Shown: positions 8,263 through 16,508, numbered from the stretch's first letter. The stretch is DNA of 64,000 nucleotides from Fusicatenibacter saccharivorans (GCF_015557635.1 NZ_JADNOP010000013.1:62001-126000); one strand, 5' to 3'. The notes: generated by a model not told the origin, from the letters alone. Translations and numbers: made by a program.

Positions 8263-10028
8263 GAAACTTGTGGACAAAAATAAAAAAATGCCTCCAGGCG
8301 GAAATGCTTCAGAAGATGTGGAAAGAATTTCTGTGGATTGCACAGTATGCCAGACGATACTGGAAAGCCATGATTTTCTATACCGCACTTGGTGTTTTCG
8401 GAACCGGTGTTTCTCTTGCGTCCAGTGTGATATCGAAAGATCTGGTTGATATTATCACCGGGCACCAGACAGGAAAACTTTTGCAGACCTTCGCACTGAT
8501 GATCGGCTTTTCTTTTGGAAATACCCTGATTTCGCAGGCATCTGCGTATGCATCTACGATGATTAACCTGAAGGTAGACCGCGAAATCCAGAATGATATT
8601 TTTGCCAAGATTCTGGTCACGGACTGGGAATCGCTGACAGCGTATCATACCGGAGATCTGGTAACACGGTGGAGTTCTGATGCTTCAAATATTTCCAGTG
8701 GTATCCTGAACTGGCTGCCGAATCTTGTGATCTATACTGTGAAATTTATCAGTGCATTGGCGATTGTGGTACATTATGATCCCACCTTTGCCATTTTTGC
8801 ATTGCTTGGCATCCCGTTCAGTGCGCTTCTGTCCCGCCCGCTGCTGCGCCGGATGACGAACAATAACCAGCGGAGCGCACAGATGAGTGCGAAACTTTAC
8901 GGATTTAATCAGGAAGCATTTTCCAATATTCAGACAATCAAGGCATTCGATATGATCCGCTTTTATGTCGATCGCCTGAAAAATCTGCAGCAGGAATACA
9001 TCAAAATGCGCCTGGATTTCCAGAAAATGTCGATTGCAACCTCGCTTCTGATGACGTTAATCAGCTATCTTGTATCTTACAGCTGCTACGGATGGGGAAT
9101 TTACCGTGTCTGGAGCGGGGCAATTTCTTACGGAACCATGACCATGTTTCTGTCTCTGTCCGGTACACTGACGGGTTCCGTCAATTCGCTGGTCAGCCTT
9201 GTGCCATCGGCGATTTCTCTTGGCATCTCAGCCGGCCGTCTGATGGATATTGTGGAGATGCCGCAGGAGGACTACAGTGCGGATCGGGAAGTGGAGCAGT
9301 TTGCAGAAAAATACCGGGCAAGCGGCATCGGGCTTGCTATGGAGGACTTGAGCTATACCTACCATACGGGAACAGAAGTGTTTTCGAAAGCATCACTGGA
9401 AGCGTGGCCGCATGAAATTATTGCACTCGTCGGCCCGTCCGGCGAGGGAAAGACAACGATGCTGCGGCTGATCTTATCCTTGCTGCGTGCCCAGGGGGGA
9501 GAAGCATGGATTGGTGCAGGGGAAGACAGAGAACAACGGATTGCACTGTCGCCGTCCACAAGGAAATTGTTTTCTTATGTGCCACAGGGGAATACGATGT
9601 TTTCAGGAACAATTGCAGAAAATATGCGAAATGTGAAACCGGAAGCCACAGATGAAGAGATCGTGGAGGCGTTGAAACTGGCATGTGCATGGGAATTTGT
9701 GGAGAAACTGCCGGATGGTATTGAAAGTATGGTGAAAGAACGCGGCGGCGGATTCTCAGAAGGACAGGCACAGCGGCTTTCGATTGCGCGTGCAATGCTT
9801 CGAAAATCTCCGATTTTGCTGCTGGATGAAGCAACTTCGGCGCTCGATGTGGCGACGGAACGGAAAGTGCTGAAAAATATTATGACAGATACGTATCCGC
9901 GAACCTGCATTGTAACGACACACCGGCCGACGGTGCTTGGAATCTGTACGAGAGTGTATGCGATTCGAGGAAAGAAGTGTGAGGAGCTGGGCGAGAAAGA
10001 AATTTTGGAGATGGAGAAGGATTTCTAA
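8259..10028 (+). CDS. ABC exporter, membrane domain fused to ATPase
   Basis: Half-size exporter (589 residues) that probably dimerises and pumps a peptide or lipid outward. Six-helix membrane domain in residues 1-310, ATPase after about 350: Walker A VGPSGEGKTTML, signature FSEGQAQRLSIARAML, Walker B ILLLDEATSALD, H-loop TTHRPT. There is no N-terminal C39 peptidase domain, so any leader removal would need another protease, perhaps the S26 protein at 6360-6797. Coupled by a four-base overlap to the PqqD/kinase gene. Transcription ends at the hairpin at 10105-10138. Confidence 0.85.
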   Translation: MRNLWTKIKKCLQAEMLQKMWKEFLWIAQYARRYWKAMIFYTALGVFGTGVSLASSVISKDLVDIITGHQTGKLLQTFALMIGFSFGNTLISQASAYASTMINLKVDREIQNDIFAKILVTDWESLTAYHTGDLVTRWSSDASNISSGILNWLPNLVIYTVKFISALAIVVHYDPTFAIFALLGIPFSALLSRPLLRRMTNNNQRSAQMSAKLYGFNQEAFSNIQTIKAFDMIRFYVDRLKNLQQEYIKMRLDFQKMSIATSLLMTLISYLVSYSCYGWGIYRVWSGAISYGTMTMFLSLSGTLTGSVNSLVSLVPSAISLGISAGRLMDIVEMPQEDYSADREVEQFAEKYRASGIGLAMEDLSYTYHTGTEVFSKASLEAWPHEIIALVGPSGEGKTTMLRLILSLLRAQGGEAWIGAGEDREQRIALSPSTRKLFSYVPQGNTMFSGTIAENMRNVKPEATDEEIVEALKLACAWEFVEKLPDGIESMVKERGGGFSEGQAQRLSIARAMLRKSPILLLDEATSALDVATERKVLKNIMTDTYPRTCIVTTHRPTVLGICTRVYAIRGKKCEELGEKEILEMEKDF

Positions 10029-10104
10029 AATTGAAGAAAGTTGCAGAATTGAAAGTACCTGCAAAATTTGGAGCCGAATTTGTAAAAACAGGTTACAAGC
10101 GAAT

Positions 10105-10138
10105 AAAAAATGGAATGCCAAAAGGCATTCCATTTTTT
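10105..10138. terminator. Bidirectional rho-independent terminator
   Basis: Perfect stem TGGAATGCC / GGCATTCCA with an AAAA loop, flanked by A6 on the left and T6 on the right, so it can stop both the ABC exporter (plus) and the convergent EGVYAASG gene (minus). Confidence 0.9.
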
Positions 10139-10158
10139 AGAATACGGGAAGTGATCCA

Positions 10159-10536
10159 TTAATCGGTAATGCTTACTCTAGTAATTGCAAGACCTGCATC
10201 GGAAGTAACAACCAAGTCACCGAAACCGATATTATCGGTTGGATTCTGATGATAAGCCAGTTTTACTTTCAGTGTAGTGGTTTCGTTACCGGAAATAAGT
10301 CCTGCGCCGCCAGAAACATAAGTAACATTCTGGTTGAAACTGATAGTCAGAACCTGGGCTTCCTTGGTATGATCAGCATTATGCTTTCCATTTACCTGAA
10401 TACGGTAATCGCCACGTCCGTTTTCTGGAGTCTGGTGAATATATGCAGATGCAGTATAACATCCACTTGCCGCATAAACACCTTCTGCCATACCAGAATC
10501 AATTGTAACGATTGGTTTTGTGTAATTTTTAGTCAT
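10159..10536 (-). CDS. Small protein with EGVYAASG leader-like motif (putative exported or modified substrate)
   Basis: 125 residues, function unknown. The N-terminus reads KPIVTIDSGMAEGVYAASGC: a short charged and hydrophobic lead ending in a small-residue Ala-Ala-Ser-Gly, then a polar, Thr/Asn/Gly-rich, beta-prone body without transmembrane segments (YIHQTPENGRGDYRIQVNG, LTISFNQNVTYVSGG). That shape suits a leader-plus-core substrate exported without a classical Sec signal. It is convergent with the PqqD/kinase-ABC pair and shares their terminator, so I propose it as their substrate. Its own strong promoter (10585-10614) indicates high expression. Could also be an unrelated secreted beta-sandwich protein. 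Confidence 0.65.
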   Translation of the reverse strand: MTKNYTKPIVTIDSGMAEGVYAASGCYTASAYIHQTPENGRGDYRIQVNGKHNADHTKEAQVLTISFNQNVTYVSGGAGLISGNETTTLKVKLAYHQNPTDNIGFGDLVVTSDAGLAITRVSITD

Positions 10537-10584
10537 ATATATTCACGTCCTTTTCTTGCAAAATCATCCTTGGTTACAATTCTT

Positions 10585-10614
10585 ATTATAGGAGGAAAAT
10601 CCCGCAAATGTCAA
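10585..10614 (-). promoter_or_regulatory. Sigma-A promoter of the EGVYAASG gene
   Basis: On the minus strand TTGACA (10614-10609) and TATAAT (10590-10585) are both perfect, separated by 18 bases, about 50 bases before the ATG at 10536. The integrated element starts only about 30 bases upstream of the -35 box, so the promoter was left intact. Confidence 0.85.
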
Positions 10615-10765
10615 TAGATTTAATAGAAATCACAAAGTAATTTTTGACTATCTTTTCAAAAGTTCTTATATGCCGGTATAGCCTATTGTTACAGGCTTTT
10701 CCGGCATTTTTCATTGTGGAAGATACTCTCAAATCTTTTTATATCCCCGTATGTTTTTGTGTTCA

Positions 10766-10805
10766 AAAGTAGTATGTGGAGTAGTAAATTCTCCGTTTAC
10801 TACTT
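10766..10805. other. Left integrase arm-binding repeats
   Basis: Three copies of an AGTAGTAAA-type box: AAGTAGTATG, AGTAGTAAAT and, inverted, GTTTACTACTT overlapping the end of int. The same box occurs twice at the right end (41256-41279). Boxes of this type are the DR2-like sites bound by the N-terminal domain of Tn916-family integrases. Confidence 0.65.
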
Positions 10806-11997
10806 ATGCAATCAACCGCTTCATTTCTGTTATCGACGTTTCGGAAGTCGTATGCGCGTAATAGTTCAGCGTCATATTGATGTTGGAATGTCCCATGATG
10901 TACTGCAATGCTTTAGGGTTCATTCCCGCATTTGCTAACGTGGTGCAGAATGTGTGGCGTAAGGTGTGCGGTGTCATTACCTTTGGCAATGCTACCTTTT
11001 GCATTTTGTTGTATTTCCTTACAAGCCCCCGGAACATACTTTCATAGTTGACTGCCACTTTTGGCAAGCCGTTCCGATTAAGGAACAGAAACTTTGTGTA
11101 GCCCTCCAAAATAACAGGCTGTGCATATTTCCGTTTGTTCAGCACCCGTTGAAATGCTTCCAACACTTTTTCACTCATAGGAATAATCCGGTTGCCGCTT
11201 TTTGTCTTAGGCGTTTCCACATAGTAGCCCACGTCTGCAATCTTCAAAAGTTGGTGGTCTACATTGATAAGCTGTTTGTCTAAGTCAATGTCAGCTTCCG
11301 TCAGTCCGCAGAGTTCCGAAATGCGAAGCCCTGTCCCTAACAGTATGATAATCTCGTCGTAGTATTTCTGATAGACTTTATCATGCTGCACAAAGGACAG
11401 AAAAGCCGCTTCCTGCGTAGGGGATAGAGGTTCCTTTGGTTCCGTATCATCTTCAAGGACTGTGTTCAACTGGAAGTCAAATGGATTTTTACGAATACAA
11501 TCGTCCTGTATGGCTGTGTAAAAGGCAGCCTTTAAGGAACGCTTGTGGTTGTTGATAGTCTTGAAGCCGTAACCTTTTTCTTTCATGCGTAACGCCCATT
11601 CCTTTGCGTCGGAGAGCTTCACATTTTCAATCCGGCAGGCTCCAAGTTTATCCTCCTGCAAAATCCGCATGAGCTGTTTTCGCCCCTGCTTTGTACCATG
11701 CCGCACATTTGCCCGGTGGCGTATCTGCTTTGCGTAGAGTTGGCAGACAGTCATTTTCTTTCCGATATGGTCGATACCGTCGTCAAGGTCTTTTTGGATT
11801 TCTTTCTCTTTTTCCCTCAACGCTATATCGTCGCGCTTTCCTGCCGGGGTTTTGTCCGTAGGCACTAACTTCCAAGAATAAACAAACTGCGGTTTTCCAA
11901 AGGTATCTATATATTTGTAGGCATATCTCCCGTCTTTTCTCTGACTCTCTCCGGTGCGGAGAATACGATTTTTATTATCCCGTCTTTTTTCCGACAT
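10804..11997 (-). CDS. int: Tn916-family tyrosine integrase
   Basis: Catalyses excision and integration of the element. 397 residues. N-terminus MSEKRRDNKNRILRTGES and the stretch DGRYAYKYIDTFGKPQFVYS closely follow Tn916 Int (arm-binding domain), then the core-binding domain, then the catalytic domain: Arg in LLGTGLRISELCG, Lys in ETPKTKSGN, HTLRHTF (His-x-x-Arg), GHSNINMT and the nucleophile Tyr in LNYYAH. Start ATG 11997 has AAAGGAG eight bases upstream; an upstream ATG at 12057 would add residues not found in the family. xis lies 79 bases upstream on the same strand, so the two are probably co-transcribed when the element circularises. Confidence 0.95.
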   Translation of the reverse strand: MSEKRRDNKNRILRTGESQRKDGRYAYKYIDTFGKPQFVYSWKLVPTDKTPAGKRDDIALREKEKEIQKDLDDGIDHIGKKMTVCQLYAKQIRHRANVRHGTKQGRKQLMRILQEDKLGACRIENVKLSDAKEWALRMKEKGYGFKTINNHKRSLKAAFYTAIQDDCIRKNPFDFQLNTVLEDDTEPKEPLSPTQEAAFLSFVQHDKVYQKYYDEIIILLGTGLRISELCGLTEADIDLDKQLINVDHQLLKIADVGYYVETPKTKSGNRIIPMSEKVLEAFQRVLNKRKYAQPVILEGYTKFLFLNRNGLPKVAVNYESMFRGLVRKYNKMQKVALPKVMTPHTLRHTFCTTLANAGMNPKALQYIMGHSNINMTLNYYAHTTSETSITEMKRLIA

Positions 11998-12076
11998 CGT
12001 TATGCTCCTTTCCATAATGGAAAGAGCCTTGATATGCTTGACTATATTGTACCACATTCAAGGCTCGATTTCACTA

Positions 12077-12280
12077 TCAGATTGCGTCCACCGTATCAAT
12101 CATTTTTTCAAATTGCTTCCGCTTAATCTGAATACGGTTTCCGTTCATCATTACCCAGTCCGGGACGGGATTTTCTTCTGCCAGTTTCCGCAGCTTGCTT
12201 TCTCCGATACGAAAATATTTTGCTGCTTCTTCTATGGTAAGCGTGTACTTTTCCCAAATCGGCACGTCGTTATTGTTCAA
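12077..12280 (-). CDS. xis: Excisionase
   Basis: Small DNA-bending winged-helix protein that directs Int toward excision. It reads [46 protein letters not shown], nearly the Tn916 Xis pattern. I choose a TTG start at 12280 because AAGGGGG lies eight bases upstream and this gives 67 residues, the Tn916 Xis length; the ATG at 12316 would add an unrelated tail. Lies directly upstream of int. Confidence 0.92.
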   Translation of the reverse strand: MNNNDVPIWEKYTLTIEEAAKYFRIGESKLRKLAEENPVPDWVMMNGNRIQIKRKQFEKMIDTVDAI

Positions 12281-12698
12281 TTTGTCGTCCCCCTTTCTTA
12301 ATGGGTCAAAAATCAATCTGTAACATAGGCTTTAATCGGACGGCTATTAGCGTAACCTCATGGGACTTGCACCCCTCCGGCGGTCTGCCGAAGCCCTACC
12401 CATTGCCTGCGACGCTTCTAACGCTCGGACTATGGCTGTAAGGAAGTATCATTATGTATTTTGTGCGTTATCGCCCGCAGGGTGCTATCCCTGCTTTACG
12501 GTGTGGTATTTCTCGCTCGCTTTTCGGTTAAGAAAAAGGTCATGGCGTACCCACCGCATGGCTCGGCACAAAAGGAACGTATCCGATTTGCCTTATACTG
12601 CGTCGCCGTTCTATTGCGCCGCTTTCTTTGTCAAAGAGCAGAGGGCTGTCCTGCGATATGGAACGGAAAAGGGGGAAGCGTTCCAATACCGCGTTGGT
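12281..12698. other. 418-bp stretch without a convincing gene, upstream of xis
   Basis: Open frames here on the plus strand have no ribosome binding site and atypical composition, so I do not call them. Short hairpins are present, such as GCAGGG/CCCTGC around 12476-12493. It lies in the path of transcription from the Orf7/Orf8-like regulators into xis and int, where Tn916-type elements control excision, so an untranslated regulatory leader is possible, but nothing proves it. Confidence 0.4.
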
Positions 12699-12956
12699 TT
12701 ATTCAGCCCTAAATGTGAGGATTGCCCTCATTAGTTTTGCTTGCAACCTTTCGCGTATTTCTTCGTCTACTCCAAAATAAACATTTTCTCGCTCATCATA
12801 GAGCTTCCGCATGGAAAGACTTGCTATGTAGCCGCTGAAATGTTGCAATACAATCTTCATTGCGTCCGGGTCGCCTTTGCTCGCTGCCAAAATAACGGGA
12901 TAGGGAACAAGGGCATTTTCCGGGTAGTCGTTTTGATTACCATTCAATCCATTCAT
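12699..12956 (-). CDS. Tn916 Orf8-like helix-turn-helix protein
   Basis: 85 residues, likely a regulator of excision or transfer. The stretch ALVPYPVILAASKGDPDAM and LSMRKLYDERENVYFGVD are typical of the small HTH family encoded next to the sigma-like protein in Tn916 and Tn1549 elements. Its start overlaps the end of the sigma-like gene by 20 bases, so the two are translationally coupled. Exact DNA target unknown. Confidence 0.8.
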   Translation of the reverse strand: MNGLNGNQNDYPENALVPYPVILAASKGDPDAMKIVLQHFSGYIASLSMRKLYDERENVYFGVDEEIRERLQAKLMRAILTFRAE

Positions 12957-13377
12957 CAGCGTTTTCCTCCAAATATTTTTTTAACTGCTCAAAGGAGCTT
13001 GTCCGGCGATACTGTACCGTACTTCTTGAGATATTGAGCTGCTTTCCGATTTCTATATCAGTTAATCCCTCAAAGTAATACAGCAGTACAATTTTGCGCC
13101 GTTCTTCGGGTAAAGCCCGGATAGCTTCAAGCAACAGTTTTGGGGTTATTTCTTTTCCTGCCATTTGATAAGACGGCTCTACTTCTTCGTCTTGAAAATA
13201 CTTATCGACGGTATAAAGTTGCCGCTCCTCATGCAAGGCAAGGTCAGAAAAAGCAACTTCCCGAACTCTGCGCCGACGAATTTCTTCATGGGCGTTGCAC
13301 GCTTCATTGTGCAGCACTGATTTACAGAACTTTTGAAACGCACATTGCTTTTCAAATTCCCTGCGATTAGGTGTCAT
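12937..13377 (-). CDS. Sigma-70-like regulator (Tn916 Orf7 type)
   Basis: 146 residues with a C-terminal region-4 helix-turn-helix: LPEERRKIVLLYYFEGLTD then IGKQLNISRSTVQYRRTS. The N-terminal part (FEKQCAFQKFCKSVLHNEA, RRRRVREVAFSDL) matches the element-encoded sigma-like family. In Tn916 the equivalent drives read-through into xis-int. Start ATG 13377 has AAGGAGGTG six bases upstream; the longer frame from 13533 includes untranslated leader. Coupled to the HTH gene downstream. Confidence 0.85.
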   Translation of the reverse strand: MTPNRREFEKQCAFQKFCKSVLHNEACNAHEEIRRRRVREVAFSDLALHEERQLYTVDKYFQDEEVEPSYQMAGKEITPKLLLEAIRALPEERRKIVLLYYFEGLTDIEIGKQLNISRSTVQYRRTSSFEQLKKYLEENADEWIEW

Positions 13378-13551
13378 GGTGTTCACCTCCTTTCTGCCGA
13401 AAGGCGGTAGTACCTCCCCTTTTCGCGGGATAATACAGGCGACTTTTTGTTTTGCCAAAAAGAGGGCAAAGTTTTTGAAAAATCTTCTGTAAAATGCGAA
13501 ATGCGCCTGCCTGCAAAGTGCAGACAGACGCATAGGAATAATAAAAAGTAT

Positions 13552-13662
13552 TTAGATGATTTGATAGTTCATATCTAAGGGTAGAAATATCCCCGGTGGC
13601 GGTCGGGCTTTTTTTGATAAGCCAAAGAATGTAAGAATTTGTCGATGTGGTTTATAACTCAT
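13552..13662 (-). CDS. 36-residue small protein with hairpin-embedded ribosome binding site
   Basis: A short frame starting MSYKPHRQILTFFGLSKKAR and ending PLDMNYQII, basic at the start with a triple proline in the middle. AGGAGG lies eight bases before the ATG, in the loop of a stem whose 3' arm ends in the start codon. No function known. It precedes the sigma-like regulator by about 175 bases on the same strand, so it may be a leader peptide or a regulatory small protein. Called on the strength of the site alone. Confidence 0.5.
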   Translation of the reverse strand: MSYKPHRQILTFFGLSKKARPPPGIFLPLDMNYQII

Positions 13663-13687
13663 GGCGGCTACCTCCTAAAGCCGCCAT
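13661..13687 (-). promoter_or_regulatory. Hairpin presenting the Shine-Dalgarno of the 36-residue ORF
   Basis: Nine-base perfect stem ATGGCGGCT / AGCCGCCAT; on the minus strand the loop is TTAGGAGGT, which carries the ribosome binding site, and the stem end carries the AT of the start codon. Confidence 0.6.
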
Positions 13688-13714
13688 GTCTGCATGGTTA
13701 AGGGTCGTCGTACA

Positions 13715-13753
13715 GACAAAAAGAAACGGCGGCTCTGAAAATCAAAGCCGCCG
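13715..13753 (-). terminator. Terminator of the cargo ABC operon
   Basis: On the minus strand CGGCGGCT / AGCCGCCG with an 11-base loop, followed by TTTCTTTTTG. It is placed 107 bases after the last gene of the transporter operon (13861). A second weaker stem (ACGACGG/CCGTCG) lies at about 13790-13815. Confidence 0.75.
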
Positions 13754-13860
13754 AATTTGTAATAGGCGCGTGAAAACTGTCTGCGTTGCGACGGCTTTTT
13801 TTCTTTACCGTCGTCCGGCAGATTGACTTTTTATTTAAGTTAATGTAACTTGATGATTTT

Positions 13861-14157
13861 TTACTGAACAATGCTAATGAATAAAGCAAGAGCAATGATA
13901 CCGCCCATTAGTAATACCCAGAAACTACTGATGATAGTTGAAATAATGTTTATTGCACTCCGGCTATCACTGTTTTTAATGCAGATAATTGAAAGTATCA
14001 ATCCTGTGAAAACAGAAACAATATTTATACCCGCCCATACAGAACGTACCCCGTCTGTCAATGTAATATGGAACAAAACTGGGATAAAGGTCATAAGTGG
14101 AAAAATGCTTATAATTAACGCTGCTATACTCAATTTTTGAAATTTCTTTTTTTCCAT
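13861..14157 (-). CDS. Small membrane protein of the cargo transporter operon
   Basis: 98 residues with three hydrophobic segments (SIAALIISIFPLMTFIPVL, AGINIVSVFTGLILSIICI, SFWVLLMGGIIALALFISI). Not recognised beyond that. It is the last gene of the LanFEG-like operon, four bases after the second permease, so it probably helps or modulates the transporter or immunity. AT-rich like its operon. Confidence 0.65.
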   Translation of the reverse strand: MEKKKFQKLSIAALIISIFPLMTFIPVLFHITLTDGVRSVWAGINIVSVFTGLILSIICIKNSDSRSAINIISTIISSFWVLLMGGIIALALFISIVQ

Positions 14158-14161
14158 AATG

Positions 14162-14926
14162 CTACCTCATTTCTTTTTTTCCAAAACGTGTTACCGCTAC
14201 ACCAAATATAAATGCAAAAATCACAATGGCACATGGTAAAAACGGGAACAATTCAAACCCGGTACTTCCTCCTGTTGTTGAGAAGTCATGTAAGGAGCAA
14301 GAAACCAAATAACCGCTATAACAATAGGGATATACTATCCAAAGCGGGGTATTTGCCACTAATACACCCGGAATAACAAGGAATAGGTTTAAGCCGACAG
14401 ATAGCAGCGGCTTGTCAAAAAGTATAGTGATTGCCCACATCGCCGCTACACTGGGGAGCATGGTAAGAAATAATCCCGCGCACCATTTCAGCAGATACAC
14501 GATAGGTAAGGTTTCTGTAATTCCAGTACTGCTCGTTGCAATCAATCCGGCTATAATGAATACAACAAGAAATACAATCATTTCCAAGAGTAGATAAAAC
14601 AACAGTATACAAAACTTTGCGGCTGAAAGTGCATATCGGCTAACAGGTAAGGCTAACATCTTTAATATCCCGTTATTTCCTGTTTCCCGTCCGGCAATCA
14701 TTACACAGACTACAATCATGCTGAACGGAAGCAGATAGTAGGAATAGACTAATGCACTTTGAATGAACATAGCAGCCCATGCGTTCGTATATTCCGGGGT
14801 AAAGTAACTGTGTAGATTTGCCACGCCGGAAACAACCACGAGCAGCGGGGCAATAAAAATCAAAGGTACAATTTTTCCTCGTTTGACTTTCATAAACTCA
14901 ATTTTGAGTAATTCCCAAAAACTCAT
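14162..14926 (-). CDS. LanG/CprC-type ABC permease
   Basis: 254-residue membrane subunit of a lantibiotic-immunity type ABC transporter that removes cationic peptides from the membrane. Begins MSFWELLKIEFMKVKRGK, the usual basic start of ABC-2 type immunity permeases, then six hydrophobic helices (IVPLIFIAPLLVVVSG, YYLLPFSMIVVCVMIAG). Follows the other permease by 14 bases. Substrate is inferred from family, not proven. Confidence 0.8.
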   Translation of the reverse strand: MSFWELLKIEFMKVKRGKIVPLIFIAPLLVVVSGVANLHSYFTPEYTNAWAAMFIQSALVYSYYLLPFSMIVVCVMIAGRETGNNGILKMLALPVSRYALSAAKFCILLFYLLLEMIVFLVVFIIAGLIATSSTGITETLPIVYLLKWCAGLFLTMLPSVAAMWAITILFDKPLLSVGLNLFLVIPGVLVANTPLWIVYPYCYSGYLVSCSLHDFSTTGGSTGFELFPFLPCAIVIFAFIFGVAVTRFGKKEMR

Positions 14927-14940
14927 TTCTATACACCTCC

Positions 14941-15666
14941 TTATTCATAACGCAGTTTCTTTGCAGACCACAATCCGGCACATAAAAATAGGATTGTTTC
15001 AATCATAGACACAATTACAACTGCAATATCCGGCTGGGCACTCATGGCAATAGCAGGCTTTAGCATAACCACAAAAGGGTGTACCATGAATAGCGCAATT
15101 TCAGATGTTGCCAATGCCATACCGCTTAAAAATCCTGCCACACCGATACCAAGCGGAACCCACATATTTTCAAAGCGGGACGCTATGAAAAGCATAAAGG
15201 ATAATACGGGCATTGATGTAAGAAAGGAATATCCGGCAAAGGATATTAAAGTGTGCGCTTCAAATGTGCCTTTTGGCAAATCTGTTACACCGATTTTCGC
15301 AAGTGCCATATTTTGAAAGCATACTGCAATTAACAGCATGATAGTCAAAATCAAAAATTTACATAGATACATGGTGGGAACACTTATGGGTAACATATAC
15401 ATTTTTTTGACGGCGCTTCCCTTAAATTCCATGTTATAAATCATACAGGCGGCGACTATGATACCAAACATATTTAAGACCATAATCATACCATAAAGCT
15501 GCGTAAGTAAAACGTCCATAGGAGCTAATGGCAAGTTTAGTAACGTGTCCTTTCGGACAATAAAATTGACAAAGGCGTATGCTGCGCCTAAAACGCCAAT
15601 GGCAATCATCAAAGGAATAACGCCTGTCCGTTTTTCTTTCCGAAGTTCGATTACAAACGTCCTCAT
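14941..15666 (-). CDS. LanE/CprB-type ABC permease
   Basis: 241-residue membrane subunit, partner of the permease at 14162-14926. MRTFVIELRKEKRTGVIPLM start, then about six helices, including PLAPMDVLLTQLYGMIMVLNM and LCKFLILTIMLLIAVCF. Start overlaps the ATPase stop by four bases (ATGA type), showing coupled translation. Same family as nisin NisE and C. difficile CprB. Confidence 0.8.
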   Translation of the reverse strand: MRTFVIELRKEKRTGVIPLMIAIGVLGAAYAFVNFIVRKDTLLNLPLAPMDVLLTQLYGMIMVLNMFGIIVAACMIYNMEFKGSAVKKMYMLPISVPTMYLCKFLILTIMLLIAVCFQNMALAKIGVTDLPKGTFEAHTLISFAGYSFLTSMPVLSFMLFIASRFENMWVPLGIGVAGFLSGMALATSEIALFMVHPFVVMLKPAIAMSAQPDIAVVIVSMIETILFLCAGLWSAKKLRYE

Positions 15667-16427
15667 AGTTTTGCCCTCTGCTTCCTGCTGGCATTGTCTT
15701 TCTCAACCATAGACAGGAACATATCTTCCAAATTATCAGTAGCAAACCCGGATTGCAGGGCGTGTTGTCGCAAGTCGTCTAAACTGCCTTCAAATAGCAG
15801 CCGCCCATGATTGAGTATGCCTATGTCGTCTGCTATCAGTTCTATTTCAGACAGCATATGAGAAGAAATAAGGACGGTGCAATCGTAGAGGTCAGGCAGG
15901 GACTTAATCAGATTTCGGATTTCATGTATACCGGACGGGTCAAGTCCGTTTGTAGGTTCGTCTAAAATCAAAATAGGCGGTCTGCCAAGCAATGCTCCGG
16001 CAAGCCCTAATCTTTGTTTCATACCAAGAGAATATTTTTTTGCAAGACGGTTACCAAACTCTGAAAGACCGACAAGCTCTAATGCGTCATCAACTGTGCT
16101 TTGGGGCAAACCTAAAATACGACGTATAATGTCAAGATTTTCTTTTCCCGTTAGATTTGCATAAAAAGACGGGGACTCAATAAATGAGCCAACCTCTTTC
16201 AAAATAGCAATACGGTCAGTAGGAAACTGTTTTCCGTCTATTGTAAAACTACCGTTTGTAGGGGCAGTCAAGCCCAAGAGCATTTTCATAGTTGTAGATT
16301 TTCCTGCGCCATTCGGACCAAGAAAGCCATAAATACTCCCTTTCCGAATGTGAAGTGTAACATCATTGACAGCAACAAAAGATTTGTATTTTTTTGTCAA
16401 CTGCTCTGTTGTGATAATATAGTTCAT
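15663..16427 (-). CDS. LanF/CprA-type ABC transporter ATPase
   Basis: ATP-binding subunit of the peptide-antibiotic exporter, 254 residues. Walker A LGPNGAGKSTTMKMLLG, signature YSLGMKQRLGLAGALLG, Walker B LILDEPTNGLDPSG, H-loop SSHMLSE. The tail after residue 215 is the short extension usual in LanF proteins. Start: ATG 16427 with AAAGGAGATG upstream; the frame from 16481 starts in the promoter. First gene of the operon, divergent from the two-component system, with tandem 11-bp repeats in between. Confidence 0.9.
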   Translation of the reverse strand: MNYIITTEQLTKKYKSFVAVNDVTLHIRKGSIYGFLGPNGAGKSTTMKMLLGLTAPTNGSFTIDGKQFPTDRIAILKEVGSFIESPSFYANLTGKENLDIIRRILGLPQSTVDDALELVGLSEFGNRLAKKYSLGMKQRLGLAGALLGRPPILILDEPTNGLDPSGIHEIRNLIKSLPDLYDCTVLISSHMLSEIELIADDIGILNHGRLLFEGSLDDLRQHALQSGFATDNLEDMFLSMVEKDNASRKQRAKL

Positions 16428-16486
16428 AGAAACATCTCCTTTCGTTGCTTCTATGATATAACATGAACCTTGCGATAACATTCTCC

Positions 16487-16508
16487 CTACCTTACATCTA
16501 CCTTACAT
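16487..16508. promoter_or_regulatory. Tandem 11-bp direct repeats, probable response-regulator operator
   Basis: Two perfect adjacent copies of CTACCTTACAT (on the minus strand ATGTAAGGTAG), one helical turn apart, as expected for a PhoB/OmpR-family dimer site. They lie about 28 bases upstream of a TATATC-like -10 for the transporter operon and about 65 bases before the regulator gene. Confidence 0.7.

Noticed and set aside
12395-12425. tRNA-like GTGCAAGTCC sequence (minus strand, near 12370)
   Set aside because: Only a T-arm-like fragment; no acceptor or anticodon stem can be built.
12360-12734. Plus-strand frame of 124 codons between xis and the HTH gene
   Set aside because: No ribosome site and opposite to all transcripts of the region; a second frame overlaps it.
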